The position numbers were made by a program, and so were the translations under genes. Below the pieces are notes generated by a model that saw nothing but the letters and a program-made list of their open reading frames with translations, ran no database searches and was not told the origin of the DNA. A stretch of 11,664 nucleotides of DNA from Patescibacteria group bacterium (GTDB lineage: Bacteria > Patescibacteriota > Minisyncoccia > JAHISW01 > Tagabacteraceae). The stretch lies in assembly GCA_018817995.1 (NCBI GenBank), contig JAHISW010000073.1, positions 1-11,664 on the forward strand, read 5' to 3'. Each line of letters opens with the position of its first letter. Position 1 is the stretch's first letter. Below are positions 11,427 through 11,664 of the stretch, piece after piece.

Positions 11427-11664
11427 GAAATTTTGTAGTAGAGAAAAAGAATAGAAAAGAAAAAGAAGACAAAGATAAAAAGTAATGTGTTAAAAAGCCA
11501 TCCCCATTCATCGCGAAAAGACATACCAACAGAAGCGACAAGACTATCCGCTTCATTAGGGATAATGGTGGAAGGGTTTATGATTACGGTTGTTTTATTC
11601 GCATCCTTTGCAACTCCTCCCAGTTCGGTTGTGAAAACATTATAAGCAACAATATTTTTGCTGG
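11417..11664 (-). CDS. C-terminal part of a membrane-anchored protein (partial)
   Basis: This open frame enters from the right edge with no start in the window. It runs 81 codons in frame from 11662 to the TAA at 11417-11419. The visible part begins SKNIVAYNVFTTELGG and continues with a polar, Thr/Asn-rich region that looks extracytoplasmic. It ends with a strongly hydrophobic helix (NTLLFIFVFFFFSILFLYY) and the basic tail KISWR. The topology is therefore a large external domain anchored by one C-terminal helix with the tail inside. The family is not recognisable from this fragment. Its stop lies within the polA promoter, 23 bp before the polA ATG, so the two genes are close neighbours on the same strand. 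Confidence 0.75.
   Translation of the reverse strand, partial: SKNIVAYNVFTTELGGVAKDANKTTVIINPSTIIPNEADSLVASVGMSFRDEWGWLFNTLLFIFVFFFFSILFLYYKISWR

Noticed and set aside
1..11664. UGA recoding to glycine, as in some Patescibacteria
   Set aside because: TGA serves as the stop of nusA, the MurE-like gene, the antitoxin, polA and the 7TM gene, and no conserved gene here needs read-through of TGA.
1..11664. CRISPR array or insertion sequence
   Set aside because: No regularly spaced repeats with unique spacers and no transposase-like frame were seen; the palindromes near yraN are irregularly spaced and partly coding.

Overview
The window is AT-rich, tightly packed bacterial DNA. The genes are short versions of their families, tRNAs have no encoded CCA, Shine-Dalgarno sites are mostly absent and intergenic gaps are tiny. 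Together with the character of the MurE-like, YraN, NusA and tandem-receiver proteins, this suggests a member of the Candidate Phyla Radiation (Patescibacteria, most likely Parcubacteria). This is an inference from sequence style, not a database match. The code is standard: TGA is used as the stop of nusA, the MurE-like gene, the antitoxin, polA and the 7TM gene.

Left block, minus strand (3843 to 74): ruvA, a MurE-like Mur ligase, nusA, yraN, tRNA-Pro(TGG), tRNA-Gly(TCC). ruvA and the ligase overlap. nusA has its own near-consensus promoter. The two tRNA genes follow yraN by 17 bp. Two unexplained signals lie in this block. Three DnaA-box-like 9-mers sit in the same orientation between the tRNA genes. 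Three exact copies of the palindrome GTTTCATATGAAAC, plus a degenerate copy, lie in and around yraN. The palindrome differs from canonical bacterial parS only in its two central bases. A GC-rich imperfect palindrome fills positions 1-73.

Central block, plus strand (3898 to 5977): a ribbon-helix-helix antitoxin and MazF/PemK-type toxin pair, an unrecognised secreted 342-residue protein, and rpsT (ribosomal protein S20). The antitoxin and rpsT are preceded by the same 39-bp promoter-through-ATG segment, with 37 of 39 bases identical. The antitoxin copy overlaps the divergent ruvA promoter.

Right block, minus strand (11664 to 5988): the 3' end of an unidentified membrane-anchored protein, then a compact apparent operon. 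It runs polA (5' nuclease plus polymerase with a much reduced 3'-5' exonuclease region), a 7TM membrane protein, a HAMP histidine kinase, a two-receiver response regulator without an output domain, and a short protein resembling only the C-terminal domain of DNA polymerase III delta. The operon places a signalling cassette between two replication or repair genes.

Several promoters (polA, ruvA, antitoxin, rpsT) place the -10 box only 3 to 7 bases before the start codon. This points to leaderless mRNAs as a common initiation mode in this genome.
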